Positions 14,982-25,316 are shown, counted from the first letter of the stretch. The stretch: 37,343 nucleotides of DNA from Candidatus Saganbacteria bacterium (GCA_009772965.1 WPAF01000020.1:1-37343); one strand, 5' to 3'. Program-made: numbers and translations. Notes: generated by a model from the letters alone, not told the origin.

Positions 14982-17900
14982 TTACGAGTGATACTCTTGA
15001 AGTGATTTAATCTCTATGCCGCCCGATTTAATAGCTTCTATCCCTTCGGCGGCGGCTTTGGCCGCGGCTATTGTAGTGATGTAAGGGATTTTATATTTAA
15101 TGGCCGATTTTCTGATATAGCTGTCATCATATTTGCTTTCTCTTCCTACCGGCGTATTGATAATAAGGTTTATTTTCCCGTTTGCGATGTCATCAGTTAT
15201 ATTAGGCCGTCCCTCATGCATTTTTAGCGCGAGTTCCGACGGGATATTATTTTTTTCAAAAAATTCTTTGGTCCCTTTTGTTGCTATTATCTTGAAGCCA
15301 AGTTGGTGCAGTTTTTTAGCTGTTGCCAGCAGATGCTTTCTTTCCATTTCAATAACAGAAATAAAGACCGCTCCTTTGGTCGGGAGCTTTAGCCCTGTGG
15401 CTTCTTGTGCTTTGTAGTAGGCCAAACCAAATGATTCTGCCATCCCGAGCACTTCTCCAGTCGCCTTCATTTCCGGACCCAAGACAGGGTCAACCGCCGG
15501 AAAAGAATAAAACGGAAAAACTGCTTCTTTAACTCCCAGATGCTTTATCGGTTTGTTTGACTTTGGCAAGAGATCTTTGAGCTTTTTGCCTAGCAATATT
15601 TGCGTGGCAATTTTTGCCATCTGGATATTCATGACTTTACTGACCAGCGGGACGGTTCTTGACGCCCTTGGGTTTGCTTCTAAAATATAAACTATCCCGT
15701 CGGCGATGGCGTATTGGATATTCATCAGACCTATAACTTTCAATTCTTTCGCGATCCTTCTTGAATAGTCATCAATTATTGCCAGGTGTTCCTCGCTGAT
15801 ATTTATTGAAGGGACAACACAGGCGCTGTCGCCGGAATGTATACCCGCCAGTTCGATGTGTTCCATCACTGCCGGCAGATAAACATCCGTGCCGTCAGAA
15901 ATTGCGTCAACTTCAACTTCAACCGCCTGTTCAAGGAATTTATCTATAAGCATCGGATATTCTGGAGTTATTTCAATCGCAGTTTTAACATAATCAATCA
16001 GCATATTTTCATCATAAACTATTCTCATGCCGCGTCCGCCCAAAACAAATGAAGGACGTACCATCAAAGGATAGCCAAGCTTTCTGGCTTTCTCTACCGC
16101 CTCTTTTTCTGACAGTGCTGTTTCGCTTTCGGGCTGGGAAATTTCAAGCTTTTTAATTATTTCCTTAAATTTTTCCCTGTCTTCGGCGGTATGGATGCTT
16201 TCCCAGCTTGTCCCCAATATCTTTACGCCAGCCGCCACCAATTCTTTAGCGATATTCAGCGGCGTTTGTCCGCCAAATTGCACAATCACCCCTTCCGGTT
16301 TTTCTTTTTCGTAAATACTCAAGACGTCTTCAACGGTTAGCGGCTCAAAATATAATTTATCGGAAGTGTCATAATCAGTTGAAACCGTTTCAGGATTGCA
16401 ATTGACCATTATGGATTCTATTCCGGCTTCTTTTAGCGCGAAGGCGGCATGGACACAGGTATAATCAAATTCTATTCCCTGCCCTATACGGTTAGGGCCT
16501 CCGCCAAGGATCATAATTTTCCTATTGCCTGACACTGGGACATTGTCTTTGCCGCAATAGGTTGAAAAATAATATGCGGCATCTGCTCCGCTGACGGGAA
16601 CAGCTTCAAACTGTTCTATTTTATTTAGCGACAGCCGCTGTTTTCTGATTTCGATTTCGCTGGAATCCGTAATGTTCGCAAGATAACGGTCGGCAAAGCC
16701 ATCTTCTTTTGCTTTTAGGAAAATATCTTTAGGCAGGTTTTGGCCTTTATATTTTTTGATTTTCTCTTCAAACTCGACTAGTTCTTTCATCTGGTTTATA
16801 AACCAGCGGTTGATTTTTGTCATCTGCCAAAGCTCTTCGGTAGTGATTCCTTTTCTTAGCGCCTCATACATTAAAAATATCCGCTCGCTCGAAGGATTTA
16901 CCATTTTAGCTTTAAGCTCCAACAAATCTAATGCGGCAAACTTCTTAACTCCCAACCCATACCTTTTTGTCTCAAGGGATCTAATTGATTTTTGCATCGC
17001 TTCTTTAAAGTTTTTGCCGATGCTCATCACTTCACCAACCGCCTGCATTTGTGTCCCAAGCTTGTCTTCCGCTTCCGTGAATTTTTCAAACGCCCACCGC
17101 GCGAACTTTATTACCACGTAGTCGCCGCTGGGCTTGTATTTGTCGAGAGTCCCTTCTTTCCAGTATGGGAGTTCGTCTAAAGTTATCCCTACCGCAAGCT
17201 TGGTAGATATCCGCGCGATAGGAAATCCCGTTGCCTTTGAAGCAAGCGCTGATGAGCGCGAAGTTCGGGGATTGATTTCGATAATAACTATCCGGCCGCT
17301 TGTACGGTCATGTCCAAACTGGACATTACATCCGCCAAGGACTTCGATCTCATCAACCACTTTATAAGACATGTCCTGAAGTTTTTTTTGTGTTTCTTCC
17401 GGCACGGTAAACATAGGCGCTACGCAAAAGCTGTCGCCGGTGTGAACTCCCATCGGGTCAATATTTTCGATAAAGCAGACAGTAATTTTATTGCCTTTAG
17501 CATCGCGAACAACTTCAAGCTCCAGCTCATCCCAGCCCAGGACAGATTCTTCAACCAATATCTGGCCAATTGGGCTGACCGAAATGCCCCTTGCGGCTAT
17601 GGTGCGAAGCTCCTCCACATTATATACAGCGCCTCCCCCTGTCCCTCCCATGGTATAAGCCGGACGTATGATGATCGGGTAGCCAAGTTTTTCAGCTATT
17701 TTTTCTGCTTCTTCAACAGAATAAGCAAGCTCGCTTATTGGCATTTCTATGCCAAGTTTATTCATTGAATCTTTAAAAGCCTTCCTATCTTCGCCCCGTT
17801 CGATGGCATCAGCTTTTACTCCGATTAATTCTACCCCGTACTTTTCCAGTATTCCGGCCTTGCTTAACGCAGACGAAAGGTTTAATCCTGTTTGCCCTCC

Positions 17901-18170
17901 CAAGTTTGGCAAAAGAGCATCAGGTTTTTCTTTTGCAATAATTTTTTCAAGATGTTCAATATCCAACGGTTCGATATATGTGACATCAGCAGTTTTTGGG
18001 TCGGTCATGATTGTGGCCGGATTGGAATTGACCAAAACTACTTTATATCCTTCTTCATGAAGCGCCTTGCAAGCCTGGGTTCCAGAGTAATCAAATTCAC
18101 AGGCCTGGCCGATTATGATCGGGCCGGATCCTATAACTAATACTTTTTTTATATCGTTTCTTTTTGGCAT
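14982..18170 (-). CDS. carB: Carbamoyl-phosphate synthase large subunit
   Basis: The 1062-residue subunit makes carbamoyl phosphate from bicarbonate, ammonia and two ATP for arginine and pyrimidine synthesis. It has the tandem architecture of CarB. The first half opens IKKVLVIGSGPIIIGQACEF and carries the ATP-grasp loop RPAYTMGGTGGG. The second half opens RKIMILGGGPNRIGQGIEF with the matching RPSFVLGGRGM. A methylglyoxal-synthase-like allosteric domain forms the last 130 residues (KGAVFISVIEMER onward). AGGAAGG precedes the ATG. The small glutaminase subunit (carA) is not adjacent; the neighbours are engB downstream and a divergent lipoprotein gene. I see no riboswitch or attenuator in the 100 bases upstream. 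Confidence 0.97.
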   Translation of the reverse strand: MPKRNDIKKVLVIGSGPIIIGQACEFDYSGTQACKALHEEGYKVVLVNSNPATIMTDPKTADVTYIEPLDIEHLEKIIAKEKPDALLPNLGGQTGLNLSSALSKAGILEKYGVELIGVKADAIERGEDRKAFKDSMNKLGIEMPISELAYSVEEAEKIAEKLGYPIIIRPAYTMGGTGGGAVYNVEELRTIAARGISVSPIGQILVEESVLGWDELELEVVRDAKGNKITVCFIENIDPMGVHTGDSFCVAPMFTVPEETQKKLQDMSYKVVDEIEVLGGCNVQFGHDRTSGRIVIIEINPRTSRSSALASKATGFPIARISTKLAVGITLDELPYWKEGTLDKYKPSGDYVVIKFARWAFEKFTEAEDKLGTQMQAVGEVMSIGKNFKEAMQKSIRSLETKRYGLGVKKFAALDLLELKAKMVNPSSERIFLMYEALRKGITTEELWQMTKINRWFINQMKELVEFEEKIKKYKGQNLPKDIFLKAKEDGFADRYLANITDSSEIEIRKQRLSLNKIEQFEAVPVSGADAAYYFSTYCGKDNVPVSGNRKIMILGGGPNRIGQGIEFDYTCVHAAFALKEAGIESIMVNCNPETVSTDYDTSDKLYFEPLTVEDVLSIYEKEKPEGVIVQFGGQTPLNIAKELVAAGVKILGTSWESIHTAEDREKFKEIIKKLEISQPESETALSEKEAVEKARKLGYPLMVRPSFVLGGRGMRIVYDENMLIDYVKTAIEITPEYPMLIDKFLEQAVEVEVDAISDGTDVYLPAVMEHIELAGIHSGDSACVVPSINISEEHLAIIDDYSRRIAKELKVIGLMNIQYAIADGIVYILEANPRASRTVPLVSKVMNIQMAKIATQILLGKKLKDLLPKSNKPIKHLGVKEAVFPFYSFPAVDPVLGPEMKATGEVLGMAESFGLAYYKAQEATGLKLPTKGAVFISVIEMERKHLLATAKKLHQLGFKIIATKGTKEFFEKNNIPSELALKMHEGRPNITDDIANGKINLIINTPVGRESKYDDSYIRKSAIKYKIPYITTIAAAKAAAEGIEAIKSGGIEIKSLQEYHS

Positions 18171-18225
18171 ATTAATTCCTTCCTAAATATATTAGATTTT
18201 ATCATAATAATTCGAGTTAACATAA

Positions 18226-18253
18226 TTTACTTTTAAAAAAATAATGTTATAAT
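18226..18253 (+). promoter_or_regulatory. Promoter of the 18.3-kb lipoprotein
   Basis: TTTACT (18226-18231) and TATAAT (18248-18253) with 16-base spacing. The ribosome binding site GAGGTG follows, 6 to 7 bases before the ATG at 18272. Confidence 0.65.
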
Positions 18254-18271
18254 TTGACTCGAGGTGTTGCT

Positions 18272-19615
18272 ATGAATAAAAAAATAATACCGGTAGTTGT
18301 TTTAATCTGTGTTTTTCTTTTAGGGCTCATTATTTACGGCTGCGGAAAGATAGCAAATAATGCGGCCTCAACAAGCACAACGTCAGGCAATTATACTGTC
18401 TCCGGCAAAGTTGGAACCATTACAACCAGCGGGTTAAATGCTTCTGCCAACAATACTGTTACGCATATTGTTGCTATCGGAGCAGATAATAACAAAACCC
18501 TGATTACGCCAGAATCAAACGGTACTTTCAGCCTACAATTGAGTTCGGGTCAGCCATATGTTTTTGGTTTTTTCAATAAAACTGGAAGCACTATAACTTT
18601 ATTGGGTTATTTAAAAAAATCCGACTACGACTGGGATTCCTTGCCAATTATTTCCCCAACTGGAAGCTCCACCAACCTCGGGACAGTTGAGATAAACACA
18701 ACAAGCGCCGAGGCAATTCCTTCGATCAACATTACAAGCTTAATTGCAGAAATGAATATGACCGCCGCCACCGCAGATCTTTATGGGAAAATCGATGATT
18801 CGTTGGCCGCCCTTACAAATCTTGATTTAGACGGCAATGGAGAATTCGACTTTAATGAAAACAAGAATTATCTTTTCCAAACTTTTATCGGCATGTATGA
18901 CTCTGGTAATCCGGCAACTGGAGAAGTTGATTCCATGATTGATGGGTATAATGACACCTACATCCCCCGCCCCAGCTTTTATCAGATATATTTTTCCGGA
19001 TTAGGCAGCGGGGATACAAGGACAGCCGGCACATCCGCTACTTTAACAACGCCTTCAGCTATCGGAGGCGCTACAACCCAAACTGCCGCAATCGGCGCTA
19101 CCAGCGACGGCAATGGATGGACACTCTTTTTCACTTCAGTTTCAACTCCGGAGATTGCGCCAAGCGGCACTTATACTGTTAGGATTGGGACAACCACTTA
19201 TACAATTAATAATTTTAAGGCTTCGGATGTGGTAGCTATAGGTTCAAATAATAATATCGTCTTCCCTGTTTTCCATTTGGTTACTAACAGTGCCGGAAAA
19301 ATAACTACAGTACAATATAAATGGAAAAAGCTGGTTAACGGGGTTGTCGCCGCCGCTGATGCCGCAGAGGTTAGAGCATCTATTAATTATAATGCCAACG
19401 CCACTAATTCTTTTACCCAAAATCCATTCATTTCTTTCTTTGCTGACGCAAATACACTTCATCCAGTTTCTGGATCCAACGGATTAGTTACTTTGGACAT
19501 TGATAAAACTGAAGTAGATGTCAGCGGCCTTAATAAAGCCAGGACGGATATCCATCATATCCAGGCAGGGTATGAGTTAACATCAAAAGTGATTTGTAAG
19601 TTTGATTTATATTAG
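18272..19615 (+). CDS. Predicted lipoprotein with EF-hand-like loop, family A copy 2
   Basis: The product of about 447 residues has a lipobox (YGC, Cys24) and is a paralog of the protein at 8705-10063. Shared blocks are GNYTVSGKV, VTHIVAIGADNNKTL, YDWDSLPIISPTGS, LTNLDLDGNGEFDFNE, and the C-terminal ARTDIHHIQAGYELTSKV. The DLDGNGEFDFNE loop has calcium-ligand spacing of an EF-hand. I start at the ATG preceded by GAGGTG rather than the TTG at 18254. It is divergent from carB. Its stop codon overlaps the 3' end of the convergent barrel gene by four bases. The function is unknown. Confidence 0.87.
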   Translation: MNKKIIPVVVLICVFLLGLIIYGCGKIANNAASTSTTSGNYTVSGKVGTITTSGLNASANNTVTHIVAIGADNNKTLITPESNGTFSLQLSSGQPYVFGFFNKTGSTITLLGYLKKSDYDWDSLPIISPTGSSTNLGTVEINTTSAEAIPSINITSLIAEMNMTAATADLYGKIDDSLAALTNLDLDGNGEFDFNENKNYLFQTFIGMYDSGNPATGEVDSMIDGYNDTYIPRPSFYQIYFSGLGSGDTRTAGTSATLTTPSAIGGATTQTAAIGATSDGNGWTLFFTSVSTPEIAPSGTYTVRIGTTTYTINNFKASDVVAIGSNNNIVFPVFHLVTNSAGKITTVQYKWKKLVNGVVAAADAAEVRASINYNANATNSFTQNPFISFFADANTLHPVSGSNGLVTLDIDKTEVDVSGLNKARTDIHHIQAGYELTSKVICKFDLY

Positions 19616-20206
19616 ATATAAATTGCTAAGCCGTATTGCAAGGTTGTGATTCCGATATCAACCCATTTATTTATTCCAGCTGATTTATATTTAAATGCGT
19701 ATAAAACTTGCGAAGCATAACTGATATTGGGGCCTATAGCAACGTTATTCCATACCGGGAAATATCCCCTGAGATTAAATATCCAGCCATATTTGTTGGC
19801 AACAAATTCGCCGGCCGCTGTTGTAGAAGAAGTTTTCTGTTCAGTGCTGACATATCCAAGATTATAATTAGCGGTAATATATAAATCCGCTCCACCGCCA
19901 AATTTAATCTTTACAACTGGACCGATTGAAGGATTTAGTACTGCAATATCATAGAATGAGGTTTTTAGCTGGCAATAAGTGAAATCAAAATTTCCACCCA
20001 AACTTAAGGTCTGCATGGCCTCCAAAACCAATTGATCCGGAATCTATTGTTCCCATATACACCTTGTCTGCACTGTCATTAAATGAAAAGTTCTGGGAAT
20101 CAAGGTTAAAGCTAAGCTTTAAATCCCCTCCCAAAAAAGGCGAGGCTGATGAAGCTGAAACAAGTACAAAAAGTAATAATCCTACAGTTCGCGTAAGTTT
20201 AAACAT
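19612..20206 (-). pseudogene. Outer-membrane barrel gene with a frameshift
   Basis: Two overlapping minus-strand frames make one protein. The first (from 20206) has a good AAGGAG site, a signal peptide (cleavage about SSASP) and beta-strand pattern up to GFGGHADLKFGWKF, then stops at 19985. The second frame continues with FDFTYCQLKTSFYD and runs to 19612 with strand-like repeats and a last strand LQYGLAIYI. Removing one T from the T run (plus-strand A run 19987-19990) joins them as WKFDFTY, keeping the alternating pattern. The repaired length of about 198 residues equals that of the barrel at 4606-5214. It may be a true pseudogene, a sequencing error or a slippage site; I cannot tell which. 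Confidence 0.7.
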
Positions 20207-20233
20207 GATTTTCTCCTTATCTTAGTTTCTCGC

Positions 20234-20239
20234 ATTATA
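20234..20239 (-). promoter_or_regulatory. -10 box of the frameshifted barrel gene
   Basis: TATAAT on the minus strand, 27 bases before the ATG at 20206. The -35 region is weak. Confidence 0.45.
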
Positions 20240-20270
20240 CACTCGTAGTTTTACTATTTACACGCCTATT

Positions 20271-20555
20271 TTATTTTTTCCTGCATCTTGAAGCAACTTT
20301 CAAAATACCACGATCGTCTTTGATCAACGCAATTTTCTTTGTTCTCGACCATCTCTTAATTTGAGCTTCTCGTTTTGCGGCATTACTTCGGTTTTCAAAT
20401 TCTTCAAAATATCGTATGCGTACCCCAGGATTGTAGCTGGTATAATGACCACCCCTACCTGTTTGGTGCTCCTTTAATCGTCTTTCTAAATTATTAGTAA
20501 TACCAGTGTAAAGGGTTTTATTTTTGCATTCGAGGACATAAACAAAATATGGCAT
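20271..20555 (-). CDS. GIY-YIG domain protein (UPF0213/YhbQ-like)
   Basis: The 94-residue protein is a minimal GIY-YIG nuclease domain: YFVYVLECKNKTLYTGITNNLERRLKEHQ carries the YVY and YTG pair and Arg, and the later catalytic-type Glu sits in KREAQIKRW. Stand-alone proteins of this family have DNA endonuclease activity in some cases, though their role is unsettled. It lies downstream of tRNA-Asn on the same strand with GAGG about 8 bases before the ATG and no terminator between, so it may be read from the tRNA promoter. It is not inside an intron. Confidence 0.85.
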   Translation of the reverse strand: MPYFVYVLECKNKTLYTGITNNLERRLKEHQTGRGGHYTSYNPGVRIRYFEEFENRSNAAKREAQIKRWSRTKKIALIKDDRGILKVASRCRKK

Positions 20556-20674
20556 AATTAAACCTCGACTCCCCTCGATTCGTCACTTTGTTCCTCACTC
20601 GGGGTCGCTCGATTTCTCTCGACACGCAAGTGAATAGGCCTCGAGCGAGCGAATGAAATGAGCGAGTCGAGAGA
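20556..20674. repeat. CTCGA-rich inverted-repeat region
   Basis: This 119-base stretch between the GIY-YIG gene and tRNA-Asn is full of CTCGA/TCGAG words. Inverted pairs include TCTCTCGAC at about 20613-20621 with GTCGAGAGA at 20666-20674. It has no T run, so it is not an obvious terminator, and no ORF. Confidence 0.5.
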
Positions 20675-20746
20675 CTCCCCGAGTAGGACTCGAACCTACA
20701 ACACCCTGATTAACAGTCAGGTACTCTACCATTGAGCTATCGGGGA
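20675..20746 (-). tRNA. tRNA-Asn (anticodon GTT)
   Basis: The acceptor arm TCCCCGA pairs with TCGGGGA. The D arm AGCTCAATGGTAGAG, the anticodon loop CTGTTAATC (GTT) and the T arm GTTCGAGTC are all present. The gene is 72 bases long with G as discriminator. CCA is not encoded. Confidence 0.95.
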
Positions 20747-20764
20747 ATAACTTTATATTTATTG

Positions 20765-20793
20765 ATTTTATCAAATAGAATGGCTTTGGTCAA
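20765..20793 (-). promoter_or_regulatory. Promoter of tRNA-Asn
   Basis: Minus-strand TTGACC (20788-20793) and TAAAAT (20765-20770) with 17-base spacing, after the rRNA terminator. The tRNA therefore has its own promoter. Confidence 0.7.
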
Positions 20794-20804
20794 TTTTTAA
20801 GTTA

Positions 20805-20848
20805 AGCAAAAAAAATCCCCTTTCGCTCCTTTCGGAGCTTCAGGGGAT
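20805..20848 (-). terminator. rRNA operon terminator
   Basis: Minus-strand hairpin with arms ATCCCCTGAAGCTCC (20834-20848) and GGAGCGAAAGGGGAT (20815-20829), loop GAAA, followed by a T run. It begins three bases after the 5S gene. Confidence 0.9.
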
Positions 20849-20850
20849 AA

Positions 20851-20968
20851 ACCCGGCGGTGTTCTACTCTCCCTAGCGCTGAAAGCGTAAGTACCATTGA
20901 CCCTGAGGGGCTTAACTTCCGTGTTCGAAATGGGAACGGGTGTGACCCCCTCGGTATGACCACCGGGA
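20851..20968 (-). rRNA. rrf: 5S ribosomal RNA
   Basis: The minus strand reads CCCGGTGGTCATACCGAGGG at the 5' end, then the conserved CCCGTTCCCATTTCGAACACG and GAGAGTAGAACACCGCCGGG at the 3' end. The length is about 118 bases. The ends are estimated from pairing of the terminal helix. Confidence 0.93.
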
Positions 20969-21173
20969 TTTTATTTTTTATTATTCACGTGAATATGTTC
21001 TCGCCTGATTTTGATCTATTAGTACTGGTCAGCTACACGCATTACTGCGTTTACACCCCCAGCCTATCAACCTTGTGATCTACAAGAGATCTCAACGAAA
21101 CCTTATCTTGAGGTGGGCTTGACGCTTAGATGCTTTCAGCGTTTATCCCGACCAAACATAGCTACCCAGCGTT

Positions 21174-21206
<33 letters not shown>

Positions 21207-21291
21207 CTGTTCCTTCCGGTCCTCTCGTACTAGGAAGAACTCCTCTCAAGTTTCGAACGCCTGCACCGGATATGGACCGAACTGTCTCACG

Positions 21292-22011
21292 CATGTAATT
21301 CCACTGTTACTAGTGGCATAGACTATACCTTCACCCTCTCCGCTTTTGGCGGATTAGGGGGTCGACGTGTTACCTTATCTTATTGATAAAGTCCCTCGAG
21401 TAAATCGAGAAGTCGTTACGGGGACAAGAGCTCCTTTGCCTTTAAATATTCTTCTACTTTAACTGAAGTGTTTTTTCTCTTTTTAGAATAATTGAGTTTA
21501 CCAAATTGGTCAACTTTTTTACTCATTTGTAAGAGTATTTCAGGTGTCAGCTTTTTTATCGCTCTCAAATCCTGAATGATCTCCAGAGCCAATCTTGCTT
21601 GCTCTTTCTTCAGCCGTAAATGCAGTTGCAAAAGCTTTAAAACACTCTCAACATCTTTGTGCCCAACAATTGTATATTCTGAAATATTATCTTTTCTATC
21701 CCTGATGTATCCATACTTTAAATATCCCTTAAGCCATTCAAGAAAATCTTTATGATTAGATTTCTGGTAAAACACAATACTGGCTCTGATTTGATATCCA
21801 AAGATGTAATCATGGCGATATACCAGTTGGAGCATAATGCAACCGTCACCGTCTAAAAAACCAGCGATGTACGGTAGAATACTATCAGACATCGAACCTC
21901 CGTCTTCCCTCGGTATTGCCCTTTCTTCCGTTCGGAGAAGAAATAGGGTTCCACCGATATGAGTCGACTAATTATTTTACCACATTACTGTGGTAGAACG
22001 CAATGATGTTT
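21292..22011 (-). other. Group I intron at 23S position L2593
   Basis: The 720-base intron interrupts the exon sequence CAGAACGT | CGTGAGACAG, after E. coli U2593. The P1 helix is explicit: exon AGAACGU pairs with intron GCGUUCU (21995-22001), ending in the U-G pair that defines the 5' splice site. The intron ends in G. P2 is a stem (21978-21995) with GUAA tetraloop. The core GGGCAATACCGAGGGAAG precedes the ORF. The R element CCCCGTAACGACT (P7 5' strand) is at about 21411-21422, the S element GGTATAGTCT lies near 21320-21330, and P9 is at 21301-21316. The endonuclease ORF sits between the P3-P6 segment and P7, that is in L6. Confidence 0.9.
21416..21892 (-). CDS. I-CreI-like LAGLIDADG homing endonuclease
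   Basis: The 158-residue protein has one LAGLIDADG motif, YIAGFLDGDGCIM, with catalytic Asp16 equivalent to Asp20 of I-CreI, so it should act as a homodimer. Similarity to I-CreI (163 residues) runs along the whole length as I recall that sequence. GYIRDRKDNISEY matches GYVRDRGSVSDY, LRLKKEQARL matches LKLKQKQANL, and KVDQFGKLNYSKKRKNTS matches WVDQIAALNDSKTRKTTS. I-CreI cuts the intronless 23S gene at the site where this intron sits. GGAGG lies six bases before the ATG. The TAA stop lies inside the R element of the intron core. Activity is inferred. Confidence 0.93.
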   Translation of the reverse strand: MSDSILPYIAGFLDGDGCIMLQLVYRHDYIFGYQIRASIVFYQKSNHKDFLEWLKGYLKYGYIRDRKDNISEYTIVGHKDVESVLKLLQLHLRLKKEQARLALEIIQDLRAIKKLTPEILLQMSKKVDQFGKLNYSKKRKNTSVKVEEYLKAKELLSP

Positions 22012-22034
22012 ACGTTCTGAACCCAGCTCACGTA

Positions 22035-22066
<32 letters not shown>

Positions 22067-22259
22067 AACCTGCTCCAGCTCCAGGATGCGACGAGCCGAC
22101 ATCGAGGTGCGGCCTTTCCATGCAGCACCACCGGATCACTAAGTCCGACTTTCGTCCCTGCTCGACATGTACGTCTCGCAGTCAAGCTCCCTTATGCCTT
22201 TACACTCGACGCACGATTTCCAACCGTGCTGAGGGAACCTTTGAACGCCTCCGTTACAG

Positions 22260-22295
<36 letters not shown>

Positions 22296-22573
22296 AACTC
22301 TGTCCCACAAAATACACTTTCACAGTTAGAACTCTAACGTAACCAGGGTGGTATTTCACTGGCGGCTCCATCCCAACCTAAATTAGGACTTCAAAGCCTC
22401 CCACCTATGCTACGCAAGTGATATCAAAATTCAAAATTAGGATACAGTAAAGCTCCACGGGGTCTTTCTGTCCTGATGCAGGTAAACCGCGTCTTCACGG
22501 TTACCTCAATTTCACCGAGTCTCTCTCCGAGACAGCACTCCTATCGTTATGCCTTTCGTGCGGGTCGGAACTT

Positions 22574-23327
<754 letters not shown>

Positions 23328-24082
23328 TGGCGCTTCGGTTTAGCCCTTGATATTATCTCAAGCTGCCCCTTAACGTTCCAGCACTGGGCAGGCATCAGCC
23401 CCCATACATCCTCTTACGAGTTAGCGGAGACCTGTGTTTTTGTTAAACAGTCGCAGGAGTCTGGTTTCTGCGCCCTGCACCTATGCTTGCGCATGGTACA
23501 GGGATTCCATCTTCCGAAGTTACGGAATCATTTTGCCTAGTTCCTTAGAGAGAGTTATCTCGCGCGCCTTGGCTTGTTCAGCCTGTCCACCTGTGTCGGT
23601 TTGTAGTACGATCACCATTGAAAATACAACAGGCTTTTCTCGTCAGTGTGGAGTAGCTCACTTCTCCCGCGATTGCTCTTGGGATCGTTCTTTCGAAACC
23701 GCAATCCAATAAGCGGCTGATTTATCCTCCTGCGTCCCCTGTATTAACTCCAAAGGTGGTAACGGAATATTAACCGTTTTACCATCGCTTACGCCTTTTG
23801 GCCTCAGCTTAGACATCGACTTACCCTGGGAGGACGAGCCTTGCCCAGGAATCCTTAGACTTTCGGCGGACGGGATTTCCACCCGTCTTTTCGTTACTTA
23901 TGCCGACATTCTCACTTCTGCTTCGTCCATCATGCCTCGCGGCACAACTTCACACTACAACAGAACGCTCCCCTACCGCTCCTTCGATAAATCGAAGAAG
24001 CCCGTAGCTTCGGTATCAGGCTTGAGCCCCGTGTATTTTCGGCGCAAGACCACTCGACCAGTGAGCTGTTACGCACTCTTTA

Positions 24083-24117
<35 letters not shown>

Positions 24118-24685
24118 TTTAGCGATCTCACTTCCTTAACCACTTAGCCTGAATTTAGGGACCTTAGCTGACGGTCATGGGCTGTTTCCCTTTCGAGCAC
24201 GAAGCTTATCCCTCGCACTCTCACTCCCAAGTAGTTGCTCCCCAGCATTCGGAGTTAGCAAGGAGTTGGGAATCCTTTCGGACCCCTAGTCCAAACTGTA
24301 CTCTACCTCTGGAAAGATAGTCTTGGGGCTGGCCCTAAAACCATTTCGGGGAGAACCAGCTATCTCTGATCTCGTTTAGCTTTTCACTGCCATCCTCAAG
24401 TCATCGAATGATTTTTCAACATCAACTCGTTCGGGCCTCCCCTCGATTTTACTCGAAGTTCACCCTGCTCAAGGATAGATCGATCAGTTTCGGGTCTACA
24501 ACTGCAAACTAAATCGCCCATTTCGGACTTGGTTTCCCTGCGGTTCAGCCGATAACTCGGCTTTAACCTTGCTTGCAACTGTAAGTCGCCGGCTCATTCT
24601 TCAATAGGCACACCGTCACCCCGACGAATCGGGGCTCCGATTGCTTGTAGGCACACAGTTTTAAGTTCTATTTCACTCCCCTTCC

Positions 24686-24733
<48 letters not shown>

Positions 24734-25316
24734 TGTATAGTATTTAGCCTTGGAAGATGGTCCTCCCAGATTCCTATGGGATTTCTCGTGTCCCATAGTA
24801 CTTGGGAAATCGCTAGAGCCATTGGACTTTTCACTTACAGGACTATCACCTTCTATGGTCCAGCTTTCCAGCTGTGTTCAACTAAATCCTTTAGTCTCAT
24901 ATCGCAATTCCCGCAACCCCGTTCCGATAAATCGGAACGGTTTAGGCTGTTCCCATTTCGCTCGCCGCTACTCTGGGAATCTCAATTGATTTCTATTCCT
25001 TGGGTTACTAAGATGTTTCAGTTCACCCAGTTAGCGTCCCGATCTTTCAACCGGGATATCTAGACATTACTCTAGATGGGTTCCCCCATTCGGAAATCCT
25101 CGGATCAAAGCTTCTTTGACAGCTCCCCGAGGCATATCGCCGCCAGACGCGTCCTTCATCGCCTTACAGTGCCAAGGTATTCCCTGTGCGCCCTTATTAT
25201 CAGGCGAGAATATATTCTCGCAAAAAAAATAAAAAATACATTTAATTGTCAAAGATCTGTGTTTTAAAAACTCAACTTCATATTCTACTTTGTCAGTAAA
25301 AATGGACAAAGTAGAA

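Noticed and set aside
18171-18225. Riboswitch or attenuator before carB
   Set aside because: The upstream sequence is short and AT-rich with no stable hairpin plus T run on the minus strand.
22380-22445. Third intron or intervening sequence in the 23S gene
   Set aside because: The local divergence from E. coli is the size expected of a variable helix, and flanking conserved segments remain continuous.
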